Part shown: piece after piece, positions 1 through 8,147 of the stretch
Layout: the number at the start of each line of letters is the position of its first letter
Numbering within the stretch: the first letter of the stretch is position 1
IMG/VR virus record: IMGVR_UViG_3300046007_008928
Coordinates: 1 to 27,446 of that record
Origin: a virus
Direction: 5' to 3' (one strand)
DNA length: 27,446 nucleotides
Translations under genes and position numbers: made by a program
The notes under the pieces: model-generated
Told to the model about the DNA's origin: nothing
The model's database searches: none
What the model saw: the letters and a program-made list of their open reading frames with translations, nothing else

Positions 1-660
1 ACCGATAAAGATTTTGTTCTCTACCATTGCTAGGCTTGTAGCGAACGACACCATGAATCGGAATGCCTCTAATGCATAACTGGCGTGCAGAGCTAGATAG
101 ATTGCTTTAATATGATCTTCTTCTGCAATGTGACCATCTAGTTCTGCTGCACAGTTAATTTGGTGTAACCTATCATAATATTTCCCAACACTACTTGCCA
201 TATCTACAATTTCTTTTGTATCGTGAATAGTGTTGAATACTTCTTTAGGTACATTATAGATATTACGAATGATATGACTATAACTGCGACTGTGTATGTT
301 AGTTTCAAAGAATGTCCAGTTATATACTAAGGCTTCTAATTCAGGCAATGATATAACCGGTGTAAAAATTTGACTGGGTCCACGACCCTGCAAACTATCC
401 AATGCTGTCTGTCTTAATAGATTACTAGTAAAAATATGTTTTACTGTATCACTTGCATCTTTAAAATCTTGTGCGTCTTTAGTAAGACTAATTTCTTCAG
501 GCACCCAAAAGAAACCTCGGGCAGTTTGCTCTAATTTTTGAATCTTATTGTACTTAACTTCTTCAAACCGTTGAATGGTTACCGGGCCTTCGGGATCCAA
601 AAACATTTTGCGTGTAAGATAATTTGTTTTTGTTTTTAGATTGTATTGTTGTTTACTCAT
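1..660 (-). CDS. nrdB: Ribonucleoside-diphosphate reductase class Ia, beta subunit (3' end outside the window)
   Basis: The small subunit of class Ia ribonucleotide reductase houses the diiron-tyrosyl radical that starts reduction of ribonucleotides by NrdA. The 220 residues visible align with E. coli NrdB: FFWVPEE (51-57), the first iron ligand Asp88 in LDSLQGR, the helix with Glu119, His123 and radical Tyr127 (HSRSY), and Glu198 in ALEAFRF. The frame is open to the window edge, so the C-terminal part with the remaining ligands and the NrdA-binding tail is not seen. The ATG is at 660, overlapping the upstream gene's stop as ATGA, with an AAGG ribosome site inside that gene. Odd point: Glu119 and His123 are separated by three residues (E-T-N-I-H), whereas E. 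coli NrdB has E-T-I-H. Family assignment is very secure. Confidence 0.96.
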   Translation of the reverse strand, partial: MSKQQYNLKTKTNYLTRKMFLDPEGPVTIQRFEEVKYNKIQKLEQTARGFFWVPEEISLTKDAQDFKDASDTVKHIFTSNLLRQTALDSLQGRGPSQIFTPVISLPELEALVYNWTFFETNIHSRSYSHIIRNIYNVPKEVFNTIHDTKEIVDMASSVGKYYDRLHQINCAAELDGHIAEEDHIKAIYLALHASYALEAFRFMVSFATSLAMVENKIFIG

Positions 661-1478
661 TTATTTTCTACCTTATAATAAAATGTAAGTGAATTTTTTA
701 ATTTAATGTCCATGAAACCATCGTGATTCCATACACCAGTTTTTAGTTTTTGTAAGATCATGTTTGCAAAAAATTCATTGAATTCTGGACCTAAATGCCC
801 GCACAAGTTTCCTGTTTCAGGGCTATTAAAATTTTCTAAAGGTAAATTTAGAAGTTCTAATTGTCTAAGCCAAAAAGAATGCATATAATGCATGTCAGCA
901 ATAATGCCCTGTTTTTGTTCTCTTTCCTTGGTTATTAATGCTCCTGAAAATGATGGAAAGAAAATTGTATTTTTATGTAATCTCTCCATGTTATCTAACA
1001 TTAAATCTGTAGCAACTTTGTGATATTCTTCGTCTACCGATCTAAACCAACCTCGAAGATGTATAAGTTTATTTTTGTCAACTGGAGTAAGTTTGTCGCC
1101 GTACATTTTTATCAATGCATCAATATGGCCTTCACCTGTGACCACATGATTAAATTTTACACTGGTTAAGTTTACAAATTTGCTGTATCTTGTAGCACCT
1201 GTTACAAGCACAATGTTAAGATCATTGTCCTTATATGTTTCTAAAAATTTTGTATATGTGTAAAAGAAAGAACTACCCGCCAAAGAGTACAATGTAACTG
1301 TATTTTTTTCTCCGTATTGCAAATCATACAATGGTTTATCTTTTTTAAGAAATGATAACCATGATTTTTTATTAGGATTAGACATTTTTTCTAATCCATC
1401 AGCAACTAATTCAAACCATTTTACAGCCTCTTTACTATTTGATGATGCGTAGCTGTCTCCGTATATTCCTATTTTCAT
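657..1478 (-). CDS. SGNH-hydrolase-like protein between nrdA and nrdB
   Basis: This 273-residue protein begins MKIGIYGDSY, and G7-D8-S9 is the block I nucleophile motif of SGNH/GDSL hydrolases. Near the C-terminus CGHLGPEFNEFFANMI (from about residue 226) places His228 where these proteins carry the catalytic His, followed by the usual amphipathic helix. The classical Asp three residues before that His is Leu here, as I recall from other phage members with a C-H pair at this site. No signal peptide or membrane segment is seen, so it probably acts in the cytoplasm. The substrate is unknown; O-acyl groups on sugars would fit the glycosyltransferases upstream, but that is inference. It overlaps nrdA and nrdB by 4 bases (ATGA) on each side, so it is translationally coupled into the nrd operon. 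Confidence 0.6.
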   Translation of the reverse strand: MKIGIYGDSYASSNSKEAVKWFELVADGLEKMSNPNKKSWLSFLKKDKPLYDLQYGEKNTVTLYSLAGSSFFYTYTKFLETYKDNDLNIVLVTGATRYSKFVNLTSVKFNHVVTGEGHIDALIKMYGDKLTPVDKNKLIHLRGWFRSVDEEYHKVATDLMLDNMERLHKNTIFFPSFSGALITKEREQKQGIIADMHYMHSFWLRQLELLNLPLENFNSPETGNLCGHLGPEFNEFFANMILQKLKTGVWNHDGFMDIKLKNSLTFYYKVENK

Positions 1479-3793
1479 AACTTACAAGCCTCACAATCCT
1501 CTTCGTCAAATGCTTCAACGGTTTGTGATTGTACAGGCTCTTCCTGCTCTACAGCTTTTGCACCTTGTTTATTAATCAAACTATAATAAAAAGTTTTTAT
1601 ACCCCATAAATGACTTTGCATGAGATTTTTTGCAATCAGCGTAGTAGGTACCTTACGATTTGCGAAATGAGCAGGGTTATAAAAAGTATTGGTAGAAATA
1701 CTTTGATCAACATATGCTGCAAGTACAGCAGCAGTCTTGAGATATCCCACACAGTCTTTTTGCTCCCACATTAATTGATATTTGTTTTTAAGTTTATGAT
1801 ATTCTGGCACTACTTGTGTAAATGATCCCGCCTTAGATTCTTTAACCGAAATCAGAGACATAGGCATTTCAATGCCGTTTGTAGAATTTATAACAACTGA
1901 ACTACTTTCTACAGGTGCGATAGCCATCAATGTTGCATTGCGTACTCCATGTTTCTTCATTTCATTTCGCAAACTTTCCCAATCTAATTCAGGAGTAAAA
2001 TTAGTTAATTCGTTTACTCCACTGGCTCTTAACTCCCATGGAAAGATTCCTTGACCATATCGTGTCTTATCGCTGTCTACACATTTCCCGCGTTCTTTAG
2101 CAAGTTCAACTGTGGCTTCTGTAAGATAGAAGGCTTGATGTTCCATCCAACTCTTTACTTCTTGTAGTGCATCCTTCTCGCCATACTTTAGTCCACGCTT
2201 TGCATGCCAGTATGCTAGATTGGTGACTCCAATGCCCAATGGTTGTATTTCATCGTTGCTTAGTTTACTTTGAATGCTTAGAAAATCCTGATAGTCGAGG
2301 ATATTGCATAGGCTGCGCTGCAAAATGCGGCAAGCCCTACGCATATCTTCAGGGTTGCGAAACGACCCCCAGTTAATACTGCCGAGTGTACATAATGCAA
2401 TGCGACCGGAATCGTCATCAAGGCGCTTAAAAGGACGAGTAGGTAATAGTATTTCACAGCATAGATTTGATTGATAGATTGTATGATATTCAGGATCGAA
2501 CGGACCTTGATTCATGACGTTATCAATGAATACGAGATAGATACGACCTGTATCTGTTCTCTCTTTTAATATTCCACTTTTAAAAACTTCTTCTGCGCTA
2601 ATCGTTTTCTTACGCAAACCTGATTGTTTCTCATATTTTACATACAATTCTTCGAATCGTTTTGTGTTTTTGTAGAATGCTTCGTAGAGGTCGGGAACTT
2701 CGTTAGGGTCGAAAAAGGTAATGTTTTCTTTGTTTCTAAATCGTCTCCAAAAGAAACTCGACAACACAACCCCATAATCCATATGACGGACTCTTGTTTC
2801 TTCGGTTCCTTGATTGTTTTTAAGTACAATAAGATCATCAAACTGATGATGCCATATAGGATAAAAAACTGTAGCACTAGCATTGCGAATACCTCCCTGA
2901 CTGCAACTGCGTAAGTCGCCAAACCATTTTTTCAAAAAAGGTATCATACCCGTGTGCATAATCTCACCACCACGAATAGGCGAGCCCAGTGGTCTTAGAC
3001 GACCAATCTCTAAACCAATGCCAGCTCGTTTGCTAGCATACTTAGCCATCATTTCACCACTAGCAAAAATACTATCGAGATCATCGTCACTACGTATAAG
3101 AACACATGAACTAAATTGTTTGGTTGGGGTACCAAGGCCAGCAAGAACAGGAGTAGCGAGAGTGAATAAACCATCCGACGCAGCATTGTAGTATTCCTTT
3201 ATATAACGCATTCTAGCAGATAACGGTTCTTCTTTGTGAAAAACAGTAGCAGCCGCAATCATGTATCTTACTTGAGGAGTTTCATATGTTTGCTTTGTTG
3301 AACGATTTTTTACAAGATACTTCTCAATTAATTGCTCAATAGCAGCATAACTATATTGTTCGTCTTTGGCATGGTCGATGAACGTGTCCATCTTATCCCA
3401 TTCTTCTTCGGTGTACCAATTCAATAAGTCATTGGTATACAGTCCTGTTTCTACATTTCTTTTTACTATTTCGTATAGACGCGGAGGATTATAATCTCCG
3501 TAAACATCTTTACGCAACATGCTTAGTCTTTGTTTTCCAGCAACATACTGGTAATTAGTATGCCCGATGTCCGGATTTGATTCTACATCAATCAAATCAA
3601 CAACTGCTCTTAGTGTAATTTCATCTATTTCTCTTGTTGTAATTCCATCATAGAAATGTGGTTGAGCCTTAATTTCTATCATGGATTGACTTACATCAGC
3701 TATTCCCGTACAAATTTTTGCTATCTGCGCTTGCCATTTTTCTAGTGTGAGTATTTCTTGCTGTCCTGATCGTTTTGTAACGTATATTTTCAT
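1475..3793 (-). CDS. nrdA: Ribonucleoside-diphosphate reductase class Ia, alpha subunit
   Basis: The catalytic subunit reduces NDPs to dNDPs for phage DNA synthesis. The 772 residues match E. coli NrdA in length (761). An ATP-cone allosteric domain fills about residues 1-90. Active-site residues are visible: redox Cys230 (FSSCVLI), Asn443, thiyl Cys445 and Glu447 in QSNLCCEILLPT, the partner redox Cys468 (ALCTLGS), the radical-relay pair Tyr736-Tyr737 (TFYYSL), and the C-terminal shuttle cysteines C767-E-A-C770-K-L. It therefore looks fully functional, with no intein or intron. Its ATG overlaps the stop of the unknown gene upstream (ATGA, 3790-3793) and its stop overlaps the SGNH gene start. 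The extra Cys446 next to the thiyl cysteine is a minor variation. Confidence 0.98.
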   Translation of the reverse strand: MKIYVTKRSGQQEILTLEKWQAQIAKICTGIADVSQSMIEIKAQPHFYDGITTREIDEITLRAVVDLIDVESNPDIGHTNYQYVAGKQRLSMLRKDVYGDYNPPRLYEIVKRNVETGLYTNDLLNWYTEEEWDKMDTFIDHAKDEQYSYAAIEQLIEKYLVKNRSTKQTYETPQVRYMIAAATVFHKEEPLSARMRYIKEYYNAASDGLFTLATPVLAGLGTPTKQFSSCVLIRSDDDLDSIFASGEMMAKYASKRAGIGLEIGRLRPLGSPIRGGEIMHTGMIPFLKKWFGDLRSCSQGGIRNASATVFYPIWHHQFDDLIVLKNNQGTEETRVRHMDYGVVLSSFFWRRFRNKENITFFDPNEVPDLYEAFYKNTKRFEELYVKYEKQSGLRKKTISAEEVFKSGILKERTDTGRIYLVFIDNVMNQGPFDPEYHTIYQSNLCCEILLPTRPFKRLDDDSGRIALCTLGSINWGSFRNPEDMRRACRILQRSLCNILDYQDFLSIQSKLSNDEIQPLGIGVTNLAYWHAKRGLKYGEKDALQEVKSWMEHQAFYLTEATVELAKERGKCVDSDKTRYGQGIFPWELRASGVNELTNFTPELDWESLRNEMKKHGVRNATLMAIAPVESSSVVINSTNGIEMPMSLISVKESKAGSFTQVVPEYHKLKNKYQLMWEQKDCVGYLKTAAVLAAYVDQSISTNTFYNPAHFANRKVPTTLIAKNLMQSHLWGIKTFYYSLINKQGAKAVEQEEPVQSQTVEAFDEEDCEACKL

Positions 3794-4236
3794 TTTAAAC
3801 CTATTTTAGTGATGATTGGCAAAGTGTCAATACGCTTGACTATTTTAAAATCTGTTAGACAGTTATTTACTACAGTATTAGGCCAATAATTAAGTATATA
3901 TTTTGCGTTATCTACCAATACCAAACACACATCCTCGTTATTATAATCTTTTGCTTCGACAAATTCAAGTGTTTCTATGCCCAACAAATATAATGTATAA
4001 AACATACCCAATCCACGGGCAATATTACAATAGTGGTTTTCAAAAATAAGCTCCCATGGATTAGGCCAATCTTTTACAAAATCACTGTGTAAGTAATGAT
4101 TTACTAACGGAGCCTGTTGCCACCAATTGTCTATCTCTATACATTTTGTTGGTAAATCTACATTTTCCAAAGACAGTCGTAAACGATACCAATTTTTAAA
4201 AATAATATCATGATTGTTTTGAAAATGATTAACCAT
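3790..4236 (-). CDS. Unrecognised 148-residue protein in the glycosyltransferase/nrd string
   Basis: I do not recognise this protein. It is short, soluble and rich in aromatic residues. Visible landmarks are W39-W40, the segment DWPNPWELI (56-64), NHYCNIARGLGM (67-78) with Cys70, and NYWPN (116-120). The Cys followed by an A-R-x-L-G helix and a later Tyr/Trp-rich strand faintly resembles a transglutaminase/papain-like core, but no convincing His-Asp pair is visible, so I do not assign it. It starts with a TAATG one-base overlap with the GT9 fragment upstream and ends in an ATGA overlap with nrdA, so it belongs to the same translationally coupled string. It is a real gene by its overlaps and coding quality; its function is unknown. 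Confidence 0.8.
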   Translation of the reverse strand: MVNHFQNNHDIIFKNWYRLRLSLENVDLPTKCIEIDNWWQQAPLVNHYLHSDFVKDWPNPWELIFENHYCNIARGLGMFYTLYLLGIETLEFVEAKDYNNEDVCLVLVDNAKYILNYWPNTVVNNCLTDFKIVKRIDTLPIITKIGLK

Positions 4237-4688
4237 TATTTTGTTTCTACACCTAAACTTTTAAGTGCATTAACTACAATATCCGGACTTACAAAAGCAT
4301 CTTCGTTGTACTCAGCTTGTTCCCAAATCCAAAATTGTTTGTCTCTTAAATATTTTCTATCTTTTAAGAGATTGATATTTTCGGGATGACCGAAAATATT
4401 AGGGTCGCTTTGACCAAACACAGCAACTCCTTGTTTACCTATATCCCAGCAAAAATGTTGAAAAAAGCTATCTACACTTACCCAAGTTTTACAGTCCTTA
4501 ACAAGTAAAGCTAATTCATATAAAGGTAAATTTTTTCTAAAATCATCTACAAGCTGATGTTCCCCGTTAACACCTACTTGTATGACATGTTCATTTATTC
4601 TTGATAACACCTCTTCCCAATAAGGGTAATTCTTAGGATGTTTTTCACCATTTCTCATAAATTTTGCATAAGGAGATATTATTATCAT
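4236..4688 (-). CDS. GT9 (heptosyltransferase-like) C-terminal half as a separate small protein
   Basis: The 150 residues resemble the C-terminal nucleotide-sugar-binding half of GT9 (ADP-heptose:LPS heptosyltransferase type) enzymes only. It begins with the linker strand MIIISPYAKF, then KHPKNYPYWEEVL (16-28), a QVGVNGE strand-turn (37-43), and the diagnostic DSFFQHFCWDIGKQGVAVFG (73-92) followed by SDP, equivalent to the family's D-[ST]-x-x-x-H and V-x-x-[FY]-G-x-[ST]-D-P signature. A normal GT9 enzyme is about 320-350 residues; the N-terminal half is missing here. A candidate N-terminal half is found at the C-terminus of the GT2 protein two genes upstream (5173-6150), so the two may assemble into one enzyme. 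The ATG overlaps the methyltransferase stop (ATGA). Confidence 0.7.
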   Translation of the reverse strand: MIIISPYAKFMRNGEKHPKNYPYWEEVLSRINEHVIQVGVNGEHQLVDDFRKNLPLYELALLVKDCKTWVSVDSFFQHFCWDIGKQGVAVFGQSDPNIFGHPENINLLKDRKYLRDKQFWIWEQAEYNEDAFVSPDIVVNALKSLGVETK

Positions 4689-5176
4689 TTTGTTGCTTCT
4701 ACATTTAAAAATAAATTTTTTGTATCAGGCTTAATATATCCTGAGTTAGGTTCTTTTCTTTCAATGTTTTTAAATCCTGCCCATGACATAGATTTTTTTA
4801 ATTCAAATTCAGTATATAAAAATTTATGTACTAGTCCAGGATTTAACCATGCAGTAGAAAAAAAATGTCCATATAAATTCCATCTACCATCTTGATCGGT
4901 GTTTATAAATGCCTTACATGATTCTAAAAAATCAGGTGTTTCAATTCGTATGATTCCATTTGGTTTAAGTACACGACACCATTCTTTTAAAACATCATGA
5001 GCTTGTAAATAATCAAAATGTTCTATCACATGGTATGCCCGTATTTCATCTATACTGTTATCGTCATACTTTAATTTAGAAATATCATATCTCTCATCTG
5101 CCTTTTCAGCATATAAGTCAATATTTATGAAACCGTCGATGTAATCGCCGCCGCTACCTAAGTTAAGTTTTATCAT
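4685..5176 (-). CDS. Small SAM-dependent methyltransferase (class I, type 11-like)
   Basis: This 163-residue protein has a Rossmann methyltransferase core. Motif I is IKLNLGSGGDYIDGF (2-16), the acidic ribose-binding residue is Asp20-Asp21-region (NIDLY), the post-motif is RAYHVIEHF (46-54), and motif III follows in VLKPNGIIRIETPDF. It lacks a large C-terminal domain. Proteins of this size in sugar-modification clusters usually methylate small molecules or glycans; with glycosyltransferases on both sides a sugar O-methyltransferase is the likeliest role, but the substrate cannot be read from the sequence. It overlaps its neighbours by ATGA at both ends. It lies between the two apparent halves of a GT9 enzyme, which is unusual. 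Confidence 0.85.
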   Translation of the reverse strand: MIKLNLGSGGDYIDGFINIDLYAEKADERYDISKLKYDDNSIDEIRAYHVIEHFDYLQAHDVLKEWCRVLKPNGIIRIETPDFLESCKAFINTDQDGRWNLYGHFFSTAWLNPGLVHKFLYTEFELKKSMSWAGFKNIERKEPNSGYIKPDTKNLFLNVEATK

Positions 5177-6150
5177 GATACATTATAGAATTTTTTATAT
5201 GCATCTTCTAGTGAGCCAGTCCAATTCCAACGATCCATATGTGCATATACATTGTATTCATGTATATCACCCAATAATGCTTTGGCTTCTGCTATACTAC
5301 GACCAGGAATAATTTCTGGGTAGCAACTAAAGACTACAGGATTCTTAATAAGAGGTAATATTCGTTTAAAAACAATATGATCACCCATGCCGCAATCAAG
5401 TATTACAATTGTTTGATCTTTAAAATTCATGATGTTTTGAAAAATTCTCTCATCATGTTCAAACATTTCGCTTACACCATCTCGTATGCCACCTTGTTTA
5501 TTCTTTAAATGCCATGTAATTGCATGCGGAACAACATAATTTTTATATCCGCGCTTTTTAAGTTCATATGTAAATAATGTTTCTTCTCTATGTGCAATTC
5601 TAGATAATGCAAGATTGTAGTCTGCTACACCTGCCCTATATAAAAAAGAACAATGCAGATGGTCTACTTCTTTTTTCTCTGTAATCATTCCCCATTGCAA
5701 ATTTGCTTCGTTATAAATATTTTCTATTTTTCCTGTTGCATTTACAACGCCCATACTAGGAGGAGTCAACACTGATCCACCGACTGCACCTACATTTTCT
5801 TCAATAGTAGCATGTGTATACAACTGTTCTAAAACATTACTGTCAGCTACTGTGTCATCATCCAGTCGCCAAACCCATTTATACCCCATATGATTTGCTC
5901 TTTGATGATTGTGATGTTGACCTTTCTTTTCAGCATAAAGCCATTCCCAACCTACTCCACATTCGCTGAGAATTTGAAAGAGATAGGTATAATGCTGTTG
6001 GTCTCTAACATCTCTAGGAGGATCATTATCATCTTGTATGATAAGATAATCTGGTTTCATAGTCTGTGTTATAACAGAAGATATTGCTAAAGGCAATGTT
6101 GTATCGTATCTACCTCTAGTAGAAATTGAGCAAAGTATTTCTTTTTTCAT
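5173..6150 (-). CDS. GT2 glycosyltransferase fused to a GT9 N-terminal-like domain
   Basis: Residues 1-about 240 form a GT-A family 2 glycosyltransferase: ILCSISTRGRYDTTLP opens the nucleotide-binding fold, IIQDDND (37-43) follows, the metal-binding motif is RLDDDT with Asp97-99, and TWHL (213-216) supplies a late His. Residues 244-325 are different: DQTIVILDCGMGDHIVFKRI looks like the first strand-loop-helix of GT9 heptosyltransferases (I-x-x-[GD]-x-G-D), followed by further alternating strands, then the protein stops. The missing GT9 C-terminal half is encoded separately at 4236-4688. I chose the ATG at 6150 because it gives an ATGA overlap with the upstream stop and has GGA nearby; a TTG at 6159 would add three residues. 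Confidence 0.82.
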   Translation of the reverse strand: MKKEILCSISTRGRYDTTLPLAISSVITQTMKPDYLIIQDDNDPPRDVRDQQHYTYLFQILSECGVGWEWLYAEKKGQHHNHQRANHMGYKWVWRLDDDTVADSNVLEQLYTHATIEENVGAVGGSVLTPPSMGVVNATGKIENIYNEANLQWGMITEKKEVDHLHCSFLYRAGVADYNLALSRIAHREETLFTYELKKRGYKNYVVPHAITWHLKNKQGGIRDGVSEMFEHDERIFQNIMNFKDQTIVILDCGMGDHIVFKRILPLIKNPVVFSCYPEIIPGRSIAEAKALLGDIHEYNVYAHMDRWNWTGSLEDAYKKFYNVS

Positions 6151-8138
6151 TTTTTCCAATGTTGATTACTAAATGGTGCCTCACGCCAATTTATTCTATT
6201 GCCGTGTTGATCATAATCCCAATAATAAATTTGTTTTGTATCTATATTATTGAATCCAAATTCTTTCAATTTCTTTTCAATAATTTCACGACCTTTATGT
6301 TTAGGGTGTAAATCTGTATGTACTTCCATCATAATTTCATTAATGCGTACCATATCCATTGGATCGGCATTTAAAATTATGTCGTATTCTGCTCCTTCGC
6401 AGTCTAATTTTAATAGTATGTCATGTCCTGCTATTTGATTCATGATATCTCTAAATGTCATGGTTTCTACAACTTCAAAATTATCAGAAACATTATACAT
6501 GCTATTAGCACCTGCATTATCGTTGATACTAACTTTAATAAATTGGTTGCCTTTATCACTAACTAGTTTCTTGTGTGTAGTAATTGTTGATAAACCTGTT
6601 CGTGAAATATTTTTAAGAAAAGTATTATATGACATACTGATTGGTTCTACTGCTACAACTTGTTTGGCACCTAAAGTTGCTGCATATAATGCAAACGCGC
6701 CAATATTTGCACCAATATCTATAACAATTCTATCACGCATATTTTGTTTATTTAAATGATATTGATTACTTTCGACAACTTCACGATGCATATTAGCATC
6801 CTGTTCTTTTAAGAAATCCAATGATACACTATCGTTCATATCTTTATCCCATACACATAACATAAGATTAATATTTTCTTTGTCTCCGCGATTATGCGGT
6901 TCATCTCTTAAACTTCCATCAGGCGCTATAAATTTAAATTTGAAACCAGGAAAGTATGATTCATCTAAGTTATGTATTTTATGATGCGGTCCCCAAAGAC
7001 CAGGTGTTTCTAACATAGGTACAGTAATCATCAATCGTTTACAATGTTTTTTAAGTTTTTCAACGATTTCTAATCCATTGTCTAAATGTTCTATAACTTC
7101 AAATGCAATGATTGTATCATATTGACCTAATTCATAGGTGTTAATATCACCATGTACAAATGTTACACCTTTGTCACGCCATTTTTGTTCTCTTGCTACA
7201 GGAATAATTCTTTTATCATAATCAAGTCCTGTATAATCTATATTCTCGGGTAAGAACTGAACTCCATATCCGCTAGAGCATCCCAATTCAAAAACTTTTG
7301 TTCCTAAGATATTTTGTGCTGCCCATGAATATCTTGTTATTTCTCTAGGTGCAATTTCATCACCTTTAAAAAATACTGCTCTTTCCCAGTAATTACTAAG
7401 TCTCCATTGATACCATCGTGGATTATATTTTCTAGCGAGTGTAAGAGAGTTTGTTAAGAAAATATCTTCCCATTCAGGAACAAGCGATTTATCATGAACA
7501 GTACCTTCGCCTTTATGATATATAGGGAAATCACCGCAATACATACCGGCTGCTGGATTCCATTTCTTTTCAACGCATTCTAAAACTTCAAACCCTGCTC
7601 TTTCACATTCAATACTAAATTCTGTATCTTCCCCTCCACCAGCACCATAATCAAGACTTAACAACCCTATCTTATCAAATACTCGTCTATGAATCATTAC
7701 ACAGAAAAAGATTGCAAAATCATGTCCAGCCGGTTCACTTTCACTTTTAATTAAACAGCTTATACCTGCTTTTTCATTGTTTGTGAAAACTGAAGCTAAT
7801 TGATCTAACCAACGATTTTTATGTTGTTCTAATAAAACTGTATCATTGTTTAATAATACAATAAGTGGACATGTAGCTACCTCAATACCTGCATTACATG
7901 CCCTTGAATATCCCAAAGGAGCATCGTTCCAAACTATTTTTAAGTTATCACTCAGTCCTAACAAATCAAATTTTTCACGCAATGAATCACAGTATTGTCT
8001 AGTGCCATCCACACAGCCATTTGCTGATATAATTAATTCAACATCTGTAATGTAACTAAACTTAAAAATTGACTCAATGCATGGTTTTAATAAATCATCG
8101 CAATGATTGTATGTCGGAATTACAACACTATATTTCAT
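6147..8138 (-). CDS. Three-domain GT2 glycosyltransferase - methyltransferase - FkbM methyltransferase
   Basis: Numbering is from the ATG at 8138. Residues 1-about 250 are a GT2 glycosyltransferase (KYSVVIPTYN, LIISANGC, LLNNDTVLL with Asp99, GGGEDTEF around 168-175). Residues about 278-430 are a class I methyltransferase (VFELGCSSGYG, motif I at 282-292; FEVIEHL at 346-352). Residues about 468-640 are an FkbM-type methyltransferase (VIDIGANIGAFAL, 472-484; KLDCEGAEYD, 577-586). FkbM enzymes O-methylate sugars and polyketides, so one polypeptide may add and cap a sugar. I prefer 8138 to the ATG at 8144: the AAAGG ribosome site abuts 8144 directly but lies 6 bases from 8138, and the paralogue upstream also begins MKYS. 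The GT2 part is clearly paralogous to the next gene upstream. Confidence 0.9.
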   Translation of the reverse strand: MKYSVVIPTYNHCDDLLKPCIESIFKFSYITDVELIISANGCVDGTRQYCDSLREKFDLLGLSDNLKIVWNDAPLGYSRACNAGIEVATCPLIVLLNNDTVLLEQHKNRWLDQLASVFTNNEKAGISCLIKSESEPAGHDFAIFFCVMIHRRVFDKIGLLSLDYGAGGGEDTEFSIECERAGFEVLECVEKKWNPAAGMYCGDFPIYHKGEGTVHDKSLVPEWEDIFLTNSLTLARKYNPRWYQWRLSNYWERAVFFKGDEIAPREITRYSWAAQNILGTKVFELGCSSGYGVQFLPENIDYTGLDYDKRIIPVAREQKWRDKGVTFVHGDINTYELGQYDTIIAFEVIEHLDNGLEIVEKLKKHCKRLMITVPMLETPGLWGPHHKIHNLDESYFPGFKFKFIAPDGSLRDEPHNRGDKENINLMLCVWDKDMNDSVSLDFLKEQDANMHREVVESNQYHLNKQNMRDRIVIDIGANIGAFALYAATLGAKQVVAVEPISMSYNTFLKNISRTGLSTITTHKKLVSDKGNQFIKVSINDNAGANSMYNVSDNFEVVETMTFRDIMNQIAGHDILLKLDCEGAEYDIILNADPMDMVRINEIMMEVHTDLHPKHKGREIIEKKLKEFGFNNIDTKQIYYWDYDQHGNRINWREAPFSNQHWKK

Positions 8139-8147
8139 TATCATCCT

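Noticed and set aside
2624-2922. Overlapping plus- and minus-strand short open frames inside nrdA
   Set aside because: They are shadows of nrdA, whose conserved motifs cover this stretch.
5122-5128. ATAAATA box on the minus strand inside the small methyltransferase gene
   Set aside because: It is inside a coding sequence with no following gene start at suitable distance; such 7-mers are expected by chance in AT-rich DNA. It shows that the box alone is weak evidence.
6151-6159. TTG start for the GT2-GT9N gene
   Set aside because: The ATG at 6150 forms an ATGA overlap with the upstream stop, as most neighbours do, and has GGA at suitable spacing.
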